Below are positions 59,219-64,000 of a stretch of DNA of 64,000 bases, piece by piece; the first letter of the stretch is position 1, and each line of letters opens with the position of its first letter. Below the pieces are notes generated by a model that saw nothing but the letters and a program-made list of their open reading frames with translations, was not told the origin of the DNA and did not search any database. The DNA lies in the NCBI GenBank assembly GCA_014706385.1, contig JACGZH010000004.1, forward strand, positions 930,001-994,000. The letters are read 5' to 3'. The DNA is from Phaffia rhodozyma (Eukaryota > Basidiomycota > Tremellomycetes > Cystofilobasidiales > Mrakiaceae). The translations under genes were made by a program, and so were the position numbers.

Positions 59219-59992
59219 TTACTCATCCTGGACGACGGTGGTCTTCTCGCTCACGTACAAACCATCAAGGAACTTTCGGATATCCTTGTTCTTGACAAGG
59301 CAAGCACCGTGGATGGTGGCACACGACTGGGAAACGTTCTGGATATCGTTACCCTCGATGATGATCTCGTCCTTCTGAACCTTGGACTCGGAGATGGTGA
59401 CACCCTCGAGCATAGGGATCTCTCGCACGATCTTCTCTCCCAAGAAGTTTCGGATGGAGACAGATCGTCCTCCCTCACCGATGATACAGTTGATAGGGAA
59501 ATGGGCGTAGACGGCTCGCATCTTGTAGAGGAAACCCTGTAGAATGACAAGTCGAACATAATCAACGGTCAGCATATCGTCTTTGATCAAGTTTTCAAGC
59601 TAGGGAGTGATCGAGAGCGAACCTTGGTAACACCGGTGATCATGTTCTCGATCAAAGATCGGACAGTTCGGAGGCAAGCAAGGTGCTTTCGGGCTCCGTG
59701 CCAGACGGCAAGGGAGACAACGTTGGAACCAGCCTTCTTGGTCTGATGGTCATAAGCAAGCGAAGGAAAGAGAAAGCAAAAGGAGCCAGATGGTAAAGAT
59801 ACATCAATCTCTGGTCTTCTCTGACAGCAAGATTAGATGTGGACGACGTACGAGCTGGATATCCATGTTCACGTGTCGAATGTTCTTAGTGAGCTCACCC
59901 CGGGGTCCGGAGACCTTGACGATCCGGGACTTGATAGCCACAGTGACACCCTCGGGGATGACGAAATCTTGAGACTTGACGATATCCTTCAT
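59219..59992 (-). CDS. RPL9: 60S ribosomal protein L9 (uL6)
   Basis: Three coding exons. '[27 protein letters not shown]' and '[13 protein letters not shown]' are the uL6 N-terminal signature. The next exon gives '[26 protein letters not shown]', '[12 protein letters not shown]', and the last '[17 protein letters not shown]', '[18 protein letters not shown]', '[26 protein letters not shown]', stop 59219-59221. About 190 residues, normal for the family. The ATG is preceded at once by ttcaatag, a good splice acceptor, so a 5' UTR intron probably ends exactly at the start codon; this is common in fungal ribosomal protein genes. Codon use is biased (ctc, atc, gag), as expected for high expression. 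Confidence 0.96.
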
Positions 59993-61659
59993 CTATTGAA
60001 TCCAACACAATAGCAACAAGGAGAGAGAACGGAGATGAAGCAGTGATTGGGGGTTGCGAAGTGGGTATTCGGGAAAGATGAACGCGATTGCAGGGACAGA
60101 AATGGAAAGTTTTGTCGCGAGGCCGACGTGAAACGATGGGAGGGATGGGGAACAACAAGTAGAATCGAGCGTAGATCGTTCATCAGAGTTGAAGGTTCCC
60201 AGTGACAAAGATAGAACGCCAGAGAAGAAGCATAGAAAGAATAGAAAAACCGAAACCGTCAGTGTACTGTGCCATGAAAAGAACAGGACAGCTCACAAAG
60301 CCCTCAGATCCGCACAACCATCCAGCCAGAGTTCTGTCATTTTTCTTCGTATATCGTGAATCCATTCCAGTTCGTCTGTCGAGAGGCCTGCCTCTGTCGA
60401 TGTCGATCTTCTCGGTCTGACTCGCTGAATCCAAGTAATTCTGTCGGTGCCCATCGGGCTTCCCACCCAATGTCCTCACTACCTCTCCCCGTACTACCTC
60501 GCTCGGTTTTCAACCCATTGCTACCGTACTAGGACAACTAGTCTGCCGACGAAAATTTCCCCTCTCCTCATGATTCCTGCAAAGAAGATACAGAACTGGC
60601 ATGGCTGGATATGTGCGGACTGATGGATACTGAGGGGCTTGGGGAGCTATTTCCAAACACTTTTAAAGGGTTAACTAACCTTGACGAGAAATACAAGGGG
60701 TCGGAGGTGCAAAGAGAAACTTGACAAGACGAGGTGGAAAAGCCCTAAATTTCTCACCCAGCCGAGCGAACGGCGGGCGGGCAGACCGGCGAGCTTTGTT
60801 ACGCGGCACGCGCCATCGATGGTTATGCGGCCTGAGCCTTAGCAAGTCTGGTCTCAGGCTGACGTGAGCTGCCAACACATGGAAGCTGACCTTTATGTAA
60901 CTATAAAAGTCATACGCCCATTGGGCAGCGGTGACTAACCGGAGATCCTCCAAATCCATCAACTTTCTTTGCTGCTAGCGTTTTCCATCAAGCGTGGTCT
61001 TTGGTTGTCTACTGTTGAAGCCAATCGTGGGATAGTTGGTATACCAGTGGGTTCTCGTCCTGCAGTCTACTTTGGTTAGTACAGTCTGCTTGCTTTCTCT
61101 CCAAGTCCCAGCTCTTCTATCATCCGTCCGCTCCTCTGTTTGCAGAAGCGTCTTTCTATGAAGATACTCTTAATTTATCAGTAACACGGGAAGTCTTTAC
61201 AAACTTCAGAGTCCTTCATCTCTGCCGGTGGTTCGTTTTGAATTTCACTGGGTATCGGAGGGGAAGGACTCGTTTCGTGTGGTGATCTACCCTACATTTT
61301 ATGTCATAGTTATACTGAGAATTTCCTGGCCGCCATATATCCTTCCTTTGAACACATCGAGTTTGATTTGTAGAAGCTGCCGTTGCTGACCTAATGTTTC
61401 TCTTGTTTTCGATGGTTATAGTCATCCGATCTTCTGTCCTTTCTTTCCTCTGTATCATATATGATCAATGACCTTGGTTTCAATTGTTTTGGAATGAACT
61501 TGCAAATCATCAAGTTGCCACACATTCGCCTAGAACGAGGCTTGAGAGTTTACACGACACTAGAACAGATTAATTCTCTTTGAACAAACATCTCACTTCT
61601 TCTCCTCGGGCAACTCGTTTCATGAGCGAGAGTACATTCATCAATGAGTAGTTGGCGAA
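59993..61659. promoter_or_regulatory. RPL9 upstream region and ALG8 3' region
   Basis: About 1.67 kb between two minus-strand genes. The part next to RPL9 is probably a 5' UTR intron and promoter. Frames at 60675-60962 and 61216-61458 on the minus strand have no recognisable family. A gcccaatgggc palindrome near 60914-60924 contains a CCAAT core; its role is unknown. Confidence 0.4.
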
Positions 61660-64000
61660 TCAGTCGACCTTGTTCGACTTTCCCCGTCTCTCTGACCCCC
61701 CATCCGCCATCTGTATCCCAGCCCAGATTAACCGGATCCAACTCCAACCGAGACCCAGAGCGCAATACACACTCGTCAGCATCAACGGTAAGAACTCCAT
61801 CGACCCCTCCTTTGAGCCGGCTGAAAGGAGCGGGTTGATCACTGATTGGAACAGAGGAATCAGTGGCAGAACATAGAGATAGATGTTCTCCGCCGTATGG
61901 ACAACCGTCGAAGATATAGTCGGAGGTGGCCTTGAGTATGGTATGATTGTCGATCACAGGCCAGCAAAACAAGTCATGTTTGTTCGAGTTCAAGTCAGAA
62001 CTATTCTTGAAGAAGCACAAGAAAAGGAAAACCTAAACTCACCGATACACAACCCGAGAGACGGCTGCGAACGTGATCAAGAACCACAGAGCAGAGTAGA
62101 TAAGTTTGATGGGTGTTTCTAGATTACAGAATAAAAACACGCGTCAGCGCATCGCTCTTTTCTATCTCGATCATACCAGGAATGCTACCCCAGTCGTACA
62201 CACCTGAAGGAGTAAAAAGCAAAGGAAAAAGGGATACAATCCCTGAAGCAGATGCAATCACGAAGACTCGGAAGAACGCATAGTTCTCGGTTGCCAGGAA
62301 GCTTTCAAGTCGACGGAGGAAGAATATCCAATCATCTGTTGTCAGCTAGCTGAGGACTTTCTCAACGGCGAGATGAGTTTCTTTCGGCACATCGAACTCA
62401 CGTTAAAGGAGTCAAGAATAACAAGACGGCCTTCTCATGGACATGCCAGCCGAACAAGAAACTTGTGAATCCGGACAACGTGAGAGCCCACACAAATGTT
62501 TTGTACGTTGGGGATCTCCAAAGTTTTAACGAGAAGAGCTACAATTTCCGAACAGGAATCAACGCAGATTGATCAGAGTGGACATAAAACTAGCTCGCTC
62601 ATCCCCTCAAGTATCTATGGTTCACTTACAAACTGAAGAGCTACCGTAATGACAAAACTAACTCACGCAGACATCAATGAGGCGCACAAACTGCACATTA
62701 GAAACTCTGATCGTTTGAGGTCTACCGCGAAAAGTAGCCCTCAAGACAGCACATACCAATGGATAGGCTTGACATCTGGCAGAACGGCAAACACAGTGTC
62801 TCCAACGAAGCCTCGGGTAGATGAAGAGACCCCCTTCAAATCAACTTGTAATTTGAGGCCAACCAGATGACCGACTGAGAGGACCAAACCCCATATTGTC
62901 AGATCGCTTGCACTAAAGCTCAGCCTCCTCGCACGTTTGGACATGCAATATTCGAAAGGAAGCGGGATGACGAACACTTCAACAACGTTCGATCGAAAAA
63001 GGTGACGAGAGCCCAGACGTTCCCAGCCCAATAAGCATGATTCAAGCCTCTGGTAAAGGGGAAAAGCCTTTTCCCAAGCTGAGGAAGATCACGCAAAAAG
63101 GGTCCGAGAGAAACGAAGAAGACGAAAACCACAATGGATCCCAGTTTGATCAGATTTCGAGGAAGAAATGCGCCTATCGAAGAGTGTAGAAGTTTCCATG
63201 GCATAAACTTAGCTCAAAGACAACAGAACGACATATAGCGTAACGGACACTCACGGTTTGAGGAGAAGCAGTAAGACCTGAGCAAGTATACAAAATACGG
63301 AGGCGCAAGATATATGTATATATGTCTATCAGACCACAGAATCACGAGCGAATATGGGTGAGTGAAAGTTAGTCTCTCAGCAAACACAACAAGATACCCA
63401 TATAATAGAAAACCTTCCGATCGTCAAACAGGAGCTTACTTGAAGTTCAAGAGGACAGCAAACAGGGCAGCTCCGGCCAAATGGTTTCCCTAGAAATATC
63501 CAAGGAAAAGAGCTAAATCAGATGGAAGTCATCTCAACCCCAAAACAAAGCTCGAAGAAAACTTACCTCTTTGATAAACCACATGCTCCAGATTAGTATT
63601 CCAAACATGAACCCGTTGTACTGCAATGAATAGCACAGCCTTCAGTGACCAGCACATAGCAAATCAGAGCGCACAATCCGAGGCTTACTTGGAAATGAAT
63701 ATGATCAACGATCAAGAACGCTGGGTGCATTAATAGAGAAGCGCATAATACGAGCTGTGTTTCCGGATCCTTCGATGTGCGCACATAACTGTTCTTTGAA
63801 CAAATTGGAAAGGTCAGTGCCTTGGAAGATCTACTCCTTACATCTCCTCCTCCTTGTCAAGAGATTTCTTCATCCTGACTCACGCCAGTAATGAAGTTCC
63901 AAGAACCATAGACTCAGTGACAATCACACTGAGTCGTTGAAAGATGATGGTCAGAGGGCTGGCATAACCAAGATTGGCCAGTTGTACCATAGCTGGATCG
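61660..64000 (-). CDS. ALG8: Dolichyl-P-Glc glucosyltransferase Alg8, C-terminal part (5' end outside window)
   Basis: Many small exons read leftward from the window edge. They give '[16 protein letters not shown] / [18 protein letters not shown]', the ALG6/ALG8 signature with the HIHFQYNG motif, and then '[13 protein letters not shown]'. '[20 protein letters not shown]' follows, then '[35 protein letters not shown]'. The LFPF-RGL-HAYWA-N pattern points to ALG8 rather than ALG6. Later pieces are '[17 protein letters not shown]' and a last exon '[19 protein letters not shown]...[18 protein letters not shown]', stop 61660-61662. It is an ER polytopic membrane enzyme that adds the second glucose to Man9 lipid-linked oligosaccharide before N-glycosylation. 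The N-terminus lies beyond base 64000. Confidence 0.9.

Noticed and set aside
60675..60962. Minus-strand frame starting 'MMDLEDLRLVTAAQWAYDF'
   Set aside because: The start looks protein-like, but the rest is Arg-rich noise, no splice chain to a longer product could be built and no family is recognised. It may be 5' UTR of RPL9.

Overview
The window looks like nuclear DNA from an intron-rich fungus, most likely a basidiomycete yeast. Almost every recognisable gene is broken by many short GT-AG introns of about 50-170 bp, with branch-like ct-rich 3' ends. The proteins are eukaryotic and fungal: Zn2Cys6 and CreA/Mig1 regulators, PEX5, UTP6, CDC50, TFIIE-beta and RPL9. A Tremellomycete-type yeast, perhaps Cystofilobasidiales, would fit base composition and intron style, but that placement is impression only. 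Gene ends below come from hand-joined exons; phases were checked at most junctions.

Layout. 1-20 kb is loosely packed: the 3' part of a Zn2Cys6-type transcription factor (+), a CreA/Mig1 carbon catabolite repressor with a very long polyglutamine tract (-), an unrecognised AT-hook/coiled-coil protein (-), a 15-exon GH63 family glycosidase without a signal peptide (+) and a fucose-permease-type MFS sugar transporter (-). These gaps are long, purine/pyrimidine-skewed and rich in microsatellites.

21-48 kb is dense housekeeping sequence, often in head-to-head pairs: PEX5 (+), mitochondrial-type EngB GTPase (-), UTP6 (-) facing VMA5 (+), BUD32 (+), TFIIE-beta (-) facing proteasome beta-2/PUP1 (+), prefoldin 5 (-) facing Ap4A phosphorylase (+), an NAD(P) epimerase (+), CDC50 flippase subunit (+), a small membrane protein (+) and a D-2-hydroxyacid dehydrogenase (+).

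48-64 kb holds a fast-evolving protein whose two ends suggest Rec114 (+), a large Ran1/Ksp1-like kinase with a Pro/Ser insert inside its catalytic domain (+), a candidate 47-residue spliced microprotein (-), tRNA-Thr(UGU), RPL9 (-) and the 3' part of ALG8 (-), which runs off the right edge.

Functional links are modest. The Mig1-like repressor, the GH63 enzyme and the sugar porter share carbon metabolism. BUD32, UTP6, RPL9 and tRNA-Thr belong to translation and ribosome biogenesis. VMA5, CDC50, PEX5 and ALG8 serve organelle and membrane biology. I see no CRISPR array, no intact transposon and no clear novel multigene system. The least explained items are the AT-hook protein, the Rec114-like gene, the microprotein, and two GC-AG introns in conserved genes.
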